Origin: Aegilops tauschii subsp. strangulata
Lineage: Eukaryota > Streptophyta > Magnoliopsida > Poales > Poaceae
Assembly: GCF_002575655.3 (NCBI RefSeq)
Contig: NC_053040.3
Coordinates: 224,764,628 to 224,828,627, forward strand
DNA length: 64,000 nt
Direction: 5' to 3'
A model generated the notes under the pieces. That model made no database searches. It saw only the letters and a list, made by a program, of their open reading frames with translations, and was not told where the DNA came from. Within the stretch, counting starts at the first letter, position 1, and every line of letters starts with the position of its first letter. Of this stretch, positions 12,370 to 23,044 are shown piece by piece. The position numbers and the translations under genes are program-made.

Positions 12370-15300
12370 GTGAAATTCTTCAAGACTCATCTGGTCAAAT
12401 TCCTCAAACTTGTTCATTTCACAAAACCTTCTGAGAACGCATATGACCTCTCCAAATTCCTCGCAACGATACTCTATTCACAGGTACCCATGTTAGCTGC
12501 TGAATCACTAGGTTCTCATCAACTTAACTCATTTGCAGCGTTCCTCGAAGAAAAGTTGCATACATCTTCAGAGAATTCAATTGTCCAAATTCCTCAGCTG
12601 AAGAAAATGGATGATGGAAAGAAGCCACAAAAGGGAGGAAAGAGGCCTGAGGTCAACACAGCGTTTGAGATCCCTGATGATATATACAAAGAATACTGCA
12701 CTCCTGATGAGGCCAAGTTTGGCAAGGAGGACAAAAATCAGCGCAAGGTGCGCATACAACGGATAGAGAGGAGATGGGCAAGAGAATGGAGGGAGTACAG
12801 GTATGTTACTCCCAAGTACATGAAGAAATTCGCTCTCAATCCTCCATGCCCAAGACCTCCATTGACACCTGGCCAAATAGCAGATCCCACTAGCCTCAAG
12901 CGCGGTGAGGACTATCCTGATGAATGGGCCAAGCGCCAGGCTAAACTGACCAAACAGGCAAAAGAAGCAGTGAGGAAATTTAATGAAGACTCTGCTGCTG
13001 CTGCTACCTCCGCTGAGGCTTTTGCAAATAAGCCGAAGAAGGCCATGGCTAAGAAGTCTGCTCATAAGCCAAGTGCTTCACCCTCAATGCCCTCAAGGCC
13101 ATGTTCCTCAGCAATGCCCTCACGGCCAGATTCTTCAAAGCCCTCACGGCCAAATCCTCACGCTGCTCCAGCTCCTCCAAAGTCATCTCCTCCGCCAAAG
13201 TCCTCAGCTGCTCCGACCAAATCCTCAGCACCCGTGCATCTCGCCATGTGCCAAAGGACAACAGGCATCTCTATTGCCTCAGGAGCTTCTGCTAGTTCCT
13301 CAGCTGCACCAAATTCCTCAACTGGCCCCTCTCTACTGAAGAAAAAGGCCACTGCTAGACGAGGCACTCGACCAAGTCCTCACAAGAAGCAGGTCGCCTT
13401 TCAAGTGCCGTCTAATGAAGACGAAGCTGATGATGAAGAACTTGCTGAAATCATCAGACATAGGCAGGTCAAGGCCGCTAGAGCCAAAGGCAGTAATGTG
13501 CCATTGCTTCTGGATCCGAAGCTGATCCTAGACTTCATCGACCTATGGCACAAGGATCCCAACACACCTTTGCCAGAGATGAACCTCACTCCTGGTCAAA
13601 GTCATGTTTTGACTGCCTTCATTGAAGAAGAGAAATGGAAATTTGAACAAGGAAGAGTGAAGAAAGCGCAGTACAAGAAACAACACTTTCTAAAGCAAAA
13701 TGTTTTGAAGCTTTCCCCTGAAGAACTAGTTGCCTTGCAAGCTGAGATCAAGCAATTGAGTGATGAATTTGATCGTTACTACGCTGACTGGCTTGGAGCC
13801 AAAGTCAGGTTTGTGAACTTGACTGAGAAGTTCACGTCCAAAGTTGCAGCTCCAACGCAACAAGAAAATCTTCAGGCTGAAGCATCTGCTCAGCCGACTG
13901 AAGAAAATGCCAGCATCGCTGATGACATTCAGGCTGCTGAAGAAACTCAAAGTACCAGGGCTGATGACTGCATTCCAGCTGCTGAAGAAATTGCCAGGGC
14001 ATCCACTAGTGGTGTGCCTGAAGAAAACGTCAGGACAGCTGAAGCTTCAACAGCTGTGGTTGAAGAAAATGAAGAGATCAGGGCAACTGCAATAGTTGTG
14101 CCTGAAGAAATTCAACCAAATTCCTCTGCTCCTCCTGCACCCACACCAACTTCGATCCTTCCATCTGCCTCAGATGTGAAGAAAACCAAGGCTGCAGAGC
14201 GTGCAGCGGTGAAGAAAAGGAAGGCATCAACTTCATCAGATTCTTCAGCTCCGAAGAAGATGAAGCCACTGACTATTTCCTTTGAGAACCCAATTGATGT
14301 CGTTCCTATCACAACCAGGCCATCAAAGGACCTTGTTCCTTTTGATGAAGATTATGTGATTCCAAGTGAATCAGATGAAGAGATTCCTTCTGCTGCTTCA
14401 TCAGAGCAGTTGGATGAACAAATTGAAGCGGATGCAATCCCTTCAACACCAATTGTCTCCTCGCCTATGCCTCAGTTCACTGCTGAAGAGGCCAGCGTTG
14501 AAGAAATGGAAGAAGAAGATGTGGACATTGGTTGTACCACACACGTGCTGAATGATGACGTTTGGGAAAGTCAGCACCCCAACTCTCCACTGTTCACACA
14601 GTTGCAACAAATTCCTCAGTCCCCAGTAACTACAGTTCAAATGGGATCTGATGAACCACATGCCACACCGTCTGTCCATGAAGAGATTCCAACCACTAGT
14701 GTTGAAGAAAATGTAACTGAAGAAGTGAAGACCCAGGCTGTCACTGAAGAAGAATCTGAAATTCCTCAGCCTGTGGAGCCTGAGAATGCGATTCCTGAGG
14801 TAGTGATGCAACTGACTGATACTCCTCAGCCCAAGCCAAATGATCCATTCTCAAAGAAGCAAAAATTCAAGGCTGATTTTCAGAATCACCTCAGCTACTT
14901 GCCCTCGATTGAAGTCCTCAAGCGGACATATTCCTCAGCTGATGAGAAGGGCAAGGCTCCAGCTATTATTGATGAAGGCATTCGTCCATTGGATGGTCAG
15001 TTTCGCAAAGCTGCATCTTATCCACCAATGATGACTCTGTCACTCATGACTCTGCTGCCAATGCACCCAAGTCTACTCCTCAAGCCACAGCTCCAAGAGT
15101 GATGACTGACCGTGAGCTGCTTCTTAGTCTTCACCAGAAGGTGGATCGAAACCAAAAATGGGTTAAGTGTCAGTTTGGTTCTATTCTTCACAACATGACT
15201 GCTCCACATAATTCAGTGAAGAAGAACCATTACTACCTCCATGAAGTCTTCGGTCGCACCTGGGCTATTCTATCACATGTATATGGTGAAGAAGATCTGA

Positions 15301-15500
15301 AGCAAATGGGTCTCAAGGAAGATTTTGACTGGTCTGCTCCTCCACCGAAGAAATTCAAGAAGGTCAAGGTTCCTTCCTTGGTGGCCAGCTCCTGTTCCTC
15401 ATCACGCGACACCGATGAGTATGAAGACTTGGACGACACTGCCGCAGGCCCTACAACAACAAACTACCCCAACAACGCTGGTGCTCCTCCATCAACATGA
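12370..15500 (+). pseudogene. Third ORF of the Maximus-like Copia (Sirevirus env-like position), unknown function
   Basis: An open frame runs 12370-15102 (910 codons). A second frame (15099-15500) continues the same protein after what looks like a one-base frameshift near 15027. An acceptor-like TTTGCAG at 12532-12538 and the first plausible ATG after it (12607, MDDGKKPQKG) suggest the true start is near 12607 after splicing from 12158. From there: a basic, conserved-looking N-terminal block with WAREWREYRYVTPKYMKKF (codons about 130-155), then a Ser/Pro/Lys-rich low-complexity stretch (about 225-350). A charged helical segment follows (about 410-500), then a Glu-rich region with repeated EEN/EEIQ units and a basic patch AAVKKRK. 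I see no signal peptide or clear membrane segment. Third ORFs here in Sireviruses have been called env-like, but envelope function is not supported by anything visible. Confidence 0.7.
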
Positions 15501-16007
15501 TATTCTTCAGGGGCGTTAGTCCTCATTTTTTCGATCCTTTTGGTCATTTGATGACAAAGGGGGAGAAATTTTGAGTTAGTCTTCAAGCGGGTCTATCTTA
15601 TATGGGCGTTTTTTCTTAAGTTACAACTCTCGTTCTTTTGAAGACTTTGCTGGATCGAGTTGTAAACTTAAACTCTATGGTGGTCTGATACTTTTGTTGT
15701 GTTCTTCTGCATGCTTATTCCTCGTTAATGTTAATGCACGCATGCTGAATTACATCAGTCACCATATTTCATCATGCATTTCAAATTCTTCATATTATAT
15801 GTCAAATGCGTGTATGAATTACAAGATATAGGGGGAGATCTCCATGATTCTACTCTTCAAGTGTGCATTGCTTCAAAAGCAAATTCCTCACTATGCACAT
15901 CTGCAGGGGGAGTTCTTCTATATCTTGCAATCAAATTCCTCAATATCAGTATTTACACTTCATATGTTTATCCCCGTTGAAAACTTAACCTATATTGTCA
16001 TCAATCA
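15501..16007 (+). other. 3' non-coding region with repeated PPT-like tracts
   Basis: No gene. Purine tracts GACAAAGGGGGAGAAA (about 15553), ATATAGGGGGAGATC (15827-15840) and GCAGGGGGAG (15903-15912) precede the terminal PPT. Repeated PPTs before the 3' LTR are a described Sirevirus trait. Confidence 0.75.
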
Positions 16008-16023
16008 CCAAAAAGGGGGAGAT
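16008..16023 (+). other. Terminal polypurine tract of the Maximus-like Copia
   Basis: CCAAAAAGGGGGAGAT directly before the 3' LTR start at 16024. Confidence 0.85.
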
Positions 16024-17532
16024 TGTAAGTGCATCTAGTGCCCCTTAGTGATTTTGCTGTATTGAAGACTTATAGGTTAGGGGACTAATGTGTTTATGAG
16101 TGTACACATGTCTATAAGTCTATGAGGAGTTTGATATTTACAGAGAAGGTCGACCCCTAAAAATGAATATCTTCGATTGAAGACTTTGGATTTCTGAAGA
16201 CTTTCTGAAGACTTTGAAAGTGAAGAAATTGGTGTGACCTGAAGACTTGGTATTCATACGAGGAACATGAAGCGTGAAGACTTTTGTTTTCGTAGTTTCA
16301 TTTTTTGCTTTCTTGAGTCATAGGAAACACCGTACTGTTAAAGGGGGTCGAGGAAATACTAAGGAAAAATTTCCATGTGATGCTCAACTCAAAATCCTAC
16401 ACCTACCAATCCCTTCGAGTGAAGCCATTGGAAATCTCATACAGTTCAGTCATATTCTTCAGTGACAGAGACGAAGTTCTTCTAGTCTCTGAGGAATTTG
16501 TTCTGACTGAGGAGTTAGAAATTCACCACTGCGGATTGTCTACACTGTGAGGAACATGATAGCCCTGAGGAATTTGATACTCAAATTTCCGACCGTTGTT
16601 GTGCCTTGTGCCAGCTGTCCCAAAATATCTACCCACCTAACGGTCATATCATTGAAGGGCATTTATGTCTTATCATGTCGGGCTGCTCCCTAGGCTATAA
16701 ATAGCCGCCCCTACAACCACTAGCTGGTTGGCTGCTCCGAGAGAAACTGATACTTGTCAATTGAGAGCATCCCATCCTCCGAGGACTTTGAGTGAAAATC
16801 ATCGAGTGAGGAAAATCCAAACCCAAACACCTACAAACCCAAAGTGATTGAGCATCACTGAAGAGATTGATCCTGCGTGGATCCGACGCTTGTTACCTTT
16901 GAAGACTGTGCTTCTTCCAGACGGTTAGGTGTCATGGTCTAGAGCATCCAAGAGGAATTGTGGATCTCCATGTGACCGAGTCTGTGAAGGTTTGGAAGTC
17001 ACCTGAAGACTTACCACGAGTGATTGGGCGAGGTCAGTGTGACCTTAGCTCAAGGAGAATACGGTGAGGACTGTGTGTCCGGAACTGTGTGTCCTCAGGT
17101 TTAAATACCTAGCCGCTCCAACCAGACGTACAACTGAGACAGCAGTTGGAACTGGTCTACCAAATCATTGTCTTCACCAAGCTTACTGGTTCTATTACCT
17201 CAACTCTTTCATTTCCTCATAATTGTGTTGTGCACTTGTTCATATCTTATGTTTGAAGACTTTGACTAAAGACTTTCCCAATTTCCTCAGTTCAAATTCT
17301 TCATTCTGTTTGTCTTCATCCTGTGTTCTCCTGTGTTTACGCTTTCTGTACTCTGTGCTTGTCTTCATTTCATCATGATGACTGTGCTTGTGTTCTGTTA
17401 TGTTTACTTTTGAGTACTTATTCCGCTGCAAGTAGTTCTTCACTAAGGAATTTCCTCACCCACAAATTCCTCAGTGAAGAATTCATAAAAATCGCCTATT
17501 CACCTCCCTCTAGTCGATATAACGCACTTTCA
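16024..17532 (+). repeat. 3' LTR of the Maximus-like Copia
   Basis: 1509 bp, pairing with 3695-5204 with scattered substitutions. TATA box at 16695-16703. Ends CACTTTCA, followed by TSD ctacc. Confidence 0.95.
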
Positions 17533-17537
17533 CTACC
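17533..17537. repeat. TSD ctacc (right copy)
   Basis: Matches 3690-3694. Confidence 0.95.
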
Positions 17538-18751
17538 TCCATATCCCAAAACAATTATCAAGCATCAAACTTTTCTTAGTATTCAACGCACTCATAAGAA
17601 AGTATTTACTAATTTTGAATACCTAGCATATTAGGATTAATTTCACAATTAAAGCAAATTACCATGCTGTTTTGTAGGACTCTCAAAATGATATAAGTGA
17701 AGCATGAGAGAACAATAGTTTCTATGAAACAAATCCACCACCGTGCTCTAAAAGATATAAGTGAAGCACTAGAGCCAAAACTATATAGCTCAAAAGATAT
17801 AAGTGAAGCACAGTGAAGCACACAGAGTATTCTAATAAATTCCGAATCATGTGTGTCTCTCTCAAAAGGTGTGTACAGCAAGGATGAATGTGGTAAACTA
17901 AAAACAAAGACTTAAATCATACAAGACGCTCCAAGCAAAACACATATCATGTGGTGAATAAAAATATAGCTCCAAGTAAAGTTACCGATGGACGAAGACG
18001 AAAGAGGGGATGCCTTCCGGGGCATCCCCAAGCTTTGCTTTTTGGTGTCCTTAGATTACCTTGGGGTGCCATGGGCATCCCCAAGCTTAGGATCTTGCCA
18101 CTCCTTGTTTCATAATCCATCAAATCTTTACCCAAAACATGAAAACTTCACAACACAAAACTCAACAGAAAATCTCGTGAGCTCCATTAGCGAAAGAAAA
18201 CAAAACACCACTTCAAGGTACTGTATTGAAATCATTATTTATTTATATTGGTGTTAAACTTACTGTATTCCAACTTATCTATGGTTTATAAACTATTTTA
18301 CTAGCCATAGATTCATCAAAATAAGCAAACAACACACGAAAAACAGAATCTGTCAAAAACAGAATAGTCTGTAGTAATCTGTAACTAACGCAAACTTCTG
18401 GAACTCTAAAAATTCTACCAAAACAGGAAGACCTAGATAATTTGTTTATTTATCTGCTGCAATTGGAATCAATATTTTATTACGTTCTGGTGATTTTTAA
18501 CAATTGTTTTCGTGAACAGAAAGTTTCTGGAATTTTCAGCAAGATCAAATAGCTATAATCCAAGAAGATCCTATAGGTTTAACTTGGCACAAACACTAAC
18601 TAAAACACAAAAACAAATCTAACCAGAGGCTAGATCAAATATTTATTCCTAAACAGAAGCAAAAAGCAAAAAAACTGAAATAAAATCGGCTTGCCTCCCA
18701 ACAAGCGCTGTCGTTTAACGCCCCTAGCTAGGCATAAAAACAAGGATAGAT
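17538..18751 (-). other. Non-coding internal region of the Sabrina-like element
   Basis: No supported gene. It holds three copies of a GATATAAGTGAAGCA word (about 17689, 17752 and 17797) and two internal PPT-like modules (18022-18036 and 18075-18090). Near 18690-18730 is a stretch TTGCCTCCCAACAAGCGCTG close to the end of the gag-like region. Confidence 0.6.
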
Positions 18752-19563
18752 CTAGGTATTGCCATCTTTGGTAGGTAATTCTTCAATAAGACACCTATAA
18801 CCCCTAGGAGTTTCTTTATTTTTATTAATTATCAAACTCCTAGGCACAAAATCAAGAAAATCATTTGTAGCAAACGGTTCCTTAATGATAGCAAAAAGAT
18901 TGGGATGAACACTTATTGATTTTAAATCCGCGGTTTCCTTACTAGAGGATTCACCCTTATTTTTAGGAACATAAACAAGCTTGGAAATTCTGGTAGGAGG
19001 ATTTGGAGTATTTTTAACAGAAGAAAAAGCGGACCCCAAGTTGGTGATAATTCCCTCAAGTTTATCGATTCTAGTAGAATCTTGATCTATTCTTTCATTA
19101 ACTATGGGTTCTTTTTCCTTAAAACTTTTCAGAGTAACTCCCACCTTAGATCCATATTGGGTAATTTGGTTGTGGATCTTTTTATCCAAATTCTCAATCA
19201 ACTCTACAGTGGCAACTTTATTTTCAATAATTTCAAGTTTTTGCATCACATGTTCCAAAGTTAACATAGTTCCATTAACCAAAAGAGGTGGTGAGCCAAA
19301 CAAATCTATCATAGCATTATAAGAATCAAAAGTATGGCTACCCAAGAAATTCCCTCCGGTAATGGTATCAAGAATATATCTGTACCAAGGAGTAGCGCCT
19401 ACATAAAAATGCGAAGAAGAACGGAAGTAGATTGCTTCCTGGTAGATCTATTTTGAGCATTGCAAATTCTATAACAAGCGTCTTTTAGGTTTTCTCCCTC
19501 CCTTTGCTTAAAATTAAGAACTTCATTCTCGGGAGACAACGGAGAAGATAAGGGACTAGCCAT
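18752..19563 (-). pseudogene. gag: Gag-like region of the Sabrina-like element, frameshifted and shortened
   Basis: The minus-strand ATG at 19561-19563 opens a frame (MASPLSSPLSPENEV) that ends at 19399. A second frame, 19345-18752 (197 codons, starting GSHTFDSYNAMIDLFGSPP), carries on after a frame change. The second part has a helical, charged stretch (KLEIIENKVATVELIENLDKK) and ends FVPRSLIINKNK...RGYRCLIEEL. No zinc knuckle, protease or polymerase follows. This matches the reduced gag-only organisation of non-autonomous Triticeae Gypsy elements and would need a helper. The recognition is of overall pattern; there is no catalytic motif to anchor it. Confidence 0.65.
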
Positions 19564-19725
19564 AATGACAAGGCAAGCAAGAAAGCGATGAACGGAAAAG
19601 AGAGGGCGAATAAAACGGCAAGGGTGAAGTGGGGGAGAGGAAAACGAGAGGCAAATGGCAAATAATGTAATGCGAGGGATAAGAGTTTGTGATGGGTACT
19701 TGGTATGTCTTGACTTGTGCGTAGA

Positions 19726-19744
19726 CTCCTCGGCAACGGCGCCA
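19726..19744 (-). other. Primer-binding site (tRNA-Asp type)
   Basis: Minus strand TGGCGCCGTTGCCGAGGAG complements the 3' end of plant tRNA-Asp with one mismatch (A in place of G in the CCGGGG stretch). It lies 11 bases inside the 5' LTR. Confidence 0.8.
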
Positions 19745-19755
19745 GAAATCCTTCT

Positions 19756-21348
19756 TGCTACCTCTTGAGCACTGCGTTGGTTTTCCCTTGAAGAGGAAAG
19801 GGTGATGCAGTAAAGTAGCGTAAGTATTTCGCTCAGTTTTTGAGAACCAAGGTAGCAATCCAGTAGGAGACCACGCTCGAGTCCCACGCACCTACACAAA
19901 CAAATAAGAACCTCGCAACCAACGCGATAAAGGGGTTGTCAATCCCTTCACGGTCACTTACGAGAGTGAGATCTGATAGATATGATAAGATAATATTTTT
20001 GGTATTTTTATGATAAAGAGAAATAAAGATGCAAAGTAAAATAAATGGCAATAAAATTAGCTAAGTGTTGGAAGAATAATATGATGGAAAATAGACCTGG
20101 GGGCCATAGGTTTCACTAGTGGCTTCTCTCAAGAGCATAAGTATTACGGTGGGTGAACGAATTACTGTCGAGCAATTGATAGAATTGAGCATAGTTATGA
20201 GAATATCTAGGTATGATCATGTATATAGGCACCACATCCGCACCAAGTAGACCGAAACGATTCTGCATCTACTACTATTACTCCACACATCGACCGCTAT
20301 CCAGGATGCATCTAGAGTATTAAGTTCATAAGAACAGAGTAATGCTTTAAGCAAGATGACATGATGTAGAGGGATAAACTCATGCAATATGATATAAACC
20401 CCATCTTTTTATCCTCGATGGCAACAATACAATACATGCCTTGCTGCCCCTGCTGTCACTAGGAAAGGACACCGCAAGATTGAACCCAAAGCTAAGCACT
20501 TCTCCCATTGCAAGAAAGATCAATCTAGTAGGCCAAACCAAACTGATAATTCGAAGAGACTTGCAAAGATAACCAATCATACATAAAAGAATTCAGAGGA
20601 GATTCAAATATTGTTCATAGATAAACTTGATCATAAACCCACAATTCATCGGTCCCGACAAACACACCGCAAAAGAAGAGTTACATCAAATAGATCTCCA
20701 AGAGAATCGAGGAGAACTTTGTATTGAGATCCAAAGAGAGAGAAGAAGCCATCTAGCTAATAACTATGGACCCGAAGGTCTGAGGTAAACTACTCACACA
20801 TCATCGGAGAGGCTGTGGTGTTGATGTAGAAGCCCTCCGTGATCAATGCCCCCTCCGGCAGGACGCCGGAAAAGGCCCCAAGATGGGATCTCATGGGTAC
20901 AGAAGGTTGCGGCGATGGAACTAAGTTTTCGTGGATGCCTCTGATGGTTTGGGGGTACGTAGGTATATATAGGAGGAAGAAGTAGGTCGGTGGAGCCACG
21001 AGGGGCCCACGAGGGTGGAGGGCGCGCCCCGGGGGTGGGGGGGGTAGGTGCGCCCCCTACCTCGTGGCTTCCTCGTCTGTTGCTTGACGTCCACTCCAAG
21101 TCCTCTGGATCACGTTTGTTCCAAAAATCACGTTCCCGAAGGTTTCATTCCGTTTGGACTCCGTTTGATATTCTTTTTCTGCGAAACACTAAAATAGGCA
21201 AAAAAACAACAATTTGGGCTGGGCCTCCGGTTAATAGGTTAGTCCCAAAATAATATAAAAGTGTATAATAAAGCCCAATAAACATCCAAAACAAAATATA
21301 ATATAGCATGGAACAATCAAGAATTATAGATACGTTGGAGACGTATCA
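19756..21348 (-). repeat. 5' LTR of the Sabrina-like element
   Basis: 1593 bp, pairing with 494-2088. TATA box at 20961-20973 on the minus strand. It ends at 21348 and is followed by TSD gggaa. Confidence 0.93.
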
Positions 21349-21353
21349 GGGAA
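21349..21353. repeat. TSD gggaa (right copy)
   Basis: Matches 489-493. Confidence 0.95.
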
Positions 21354-23044
21354 CACCTTTCATTTTCTCTCTATCTTCTACAGTGGTCGGGCATTGAGTC
21401 TGACTCAACTTCACACCTTGTAACACAGGCAAGAACCCTTTCTTTGCTTGAACCATTTTGAACTTCTTCAAAACATTATCAAGGTATGTGCTTTGTGAAA
21501 GTCCAATTAAGCGTCTTGATCTATCTCTATAGATCTTGATGCCCAATATATACGGAGCTTCACCGAGGCATTTCATTGAAAAACTCTTGTTCAAGTATCC
21601 TTTTATGCTATCCAGAAATTCTATATCATTTCCAATCAACAATATGTCATCCACATATAATATTAGAAATGCTACAGAGCTCCCACTCACTTTCTTGTAA
21701 ATACAAGCTTCTCCAAAAATCTGTATAAAATCATATGCTTTGATCAGACTATCAAAACGTTTATTCCAACTCCGAGATGCTTGCACCAGTCCATAAATGG
21801 ATCGCTGGAGCTTGCACACTTTGTTAGCATCCTTTGGATCGATAAAACCTTCAGGTTGCATCATATACAACTCTTCTTCCAGAAATCCATTCAGGAACTC
21901 AGTGTTTACATCCATTTGCCAAATTTCATAATCATAAAATGCATCAATTGGTAACATGATTCGGACGGACTTAAGCATCGCTACGGGTGAGAATGTCTCA
22001 TCGTATTCAACTCCTTGAACTTGTCGAAAACCTTTCGCAACAAGTCGAGCTTTATAGATAGTAACATTACCGTCATTGTCAATCTTCTTCTTGAAGATCC
22101 ATTTATTCTCGATGGCTTGCCGATCATCGGGCAAGTCAACCAAAGTCCACACTTTGTTCTCATACATGGATCCCATCTCAGATTTCATGGCCTCAAGCCA
22201 TTTCGCAGAATCTAGGCTCATCATCGCTTCCTCATAGTTCGTAGGTTCGTCATGGTCAAGTAACATGACCTCCAGAACAGGATTACCGTACCACTCTGGT
22301 GTAGATCTTACTCTGGTTGACCTACGAGGTTCGGTAGTAACTTGCTTGCCGTTCTTCTTGAAGTTCCCCTTCTTCCCTTTACCCTTTTTCTTGAAACTGG
22401 TGGTCTTGTTGACCATCAACACTTGATGCTCTTTCTTGATTTCTACCTCCGCAGCCTTTAGCATTGCGAAGAGCTCAGGAATTGTCTTATCCATCCCTTG
22501 CATGTTATAGTTCATCATGAAGCTCTTGTAGCTTGGTGGCAGTGATTGAAGAATTCTATCAATGACACTATCATCAAGAAGATTAACTCCCAGTTGAATC
22601 AAGTGATTGTTATACCCAGACATTTTGAGTATATGCTCACTGACAGAACTATTCTCCTCCATCTTGCAGCTGTAGAACTTATTGGAGACTTCATATCTCT
22701 CAATCCGGGCATTTGCTTGAAATATTAACTTCAACTCCTGGAACATATCATATGCTCCATGACGTTCAAAACATCGTTCAAGTCCCAGTTCTAAGCCGTA
22801 AAGCATGGCACACTGAACTATCGAGTAGTCATCAGCTTTTCTCTGCCAGACGTTCATAACATCTGGTGTTGCTCCTGCAGCGGGTTTGGCACCTAGCGGT
22901 GCTTCCAGGACGTAATTCTTCTATGCAGCAATGAGGATATTCCTCAAGTTACGGACCCAGTCCGTGTAGTTGCTACCCATCATCTTTCAACTTAGCATTC
23001 TCTAGGAACGCATTAAAATTCAACGGAACAACAGCACGGGCCAT
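21354..23044 (-). pseudogene. gag-pol: Copia 1 gag fused in frame to reverse transcriptase by a large internal deletion
   Basis: The minus-strand gag ATG is at 23042-23044. Its first about 60 codons contain a frameshift (near 22975) and a TAG (GCATAGAAG near 22920). From 22857 one frame stays open for 503 codons. Residues 1-170 are the UBN2-type Copia capsid (YKSFMMNYNMQGMDKTIPELF). At about 22335 it passes directly from the Lys-rich gag tail (FKKNGKQ) to VTTEPRRSTRVRSTPEWYG, which in Copia 2 lies just before RT. The zinc knuckle, protease and integrase are absent. RT motifs follow: QMDV, and an intact YVDD at 21646-21657. The frame stops at the Sabrina insertion point and continues at 493. 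Confidence 0.88.

Larger units (their letters stand above)
3695..17532 (+). mobile_element. Sirevirus-type Copia LTR retrotransposon, Maximus-like, full length but decayed
   Basis: A 13.8-kb plus-strand element with 1510-bp and 1509-bp LTRs, TSD ctacc, an initiator tRNA-Met PBS and a PPT next to the 3' LTR. The order is LTR, gag with a long coiled-coil extension, protease, integrase, RT, RNase H, a long spacer, a third long ORF, repeated PPT-like tracts, LTR. This order, the size, the extended gag, the third ORF and the multiple GGGGGAG tracts are features described for the Sirevirus (SIRE/Maximus) lineage. All coding parts carry premature stops, and the RNase H is internally deleted. The family name is an inference from architecture and LTR start. 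Confidence 0.9.
494..21348 (-). mobile_element. Gypsy LTR retrotransposon, Sabrina/WHAM-like, non-autonomous, split by a nested Copia
   Basis: Minus-strand element with LTRs at 494-2088 and 19756-21348. The LTRs start TGATACGTCTCCAACGTATC and end AAGAGGTAGCA on the minus strand, and TSD gggaa flanks them. Without the nested Maximus-like Copia (3695-17532) the internal region is only about 3.8 kb. It holds a broken gag-like region and no protease, RT or integrase, so the element must depend on a relative. The PBS matches the 3' end of plant tRNA-Asp. The family name is from memory of the LTR start, which several Triticeae Gypsy families share. Confidence 0.85.

Noticed and set aside
12577..13065. 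162-codon minus-strand frame
   Set aside because: Antisense shadow of the third ORF of the Maximus-like element, with Ser/Leu-rich composition expected from the complementary strand.
12370..15500. Calling the third ORF a retroviral envelope
   Set aside because: I see no signal peptide, transmembrane helix or fusion-type segment. Only its position recalls env.
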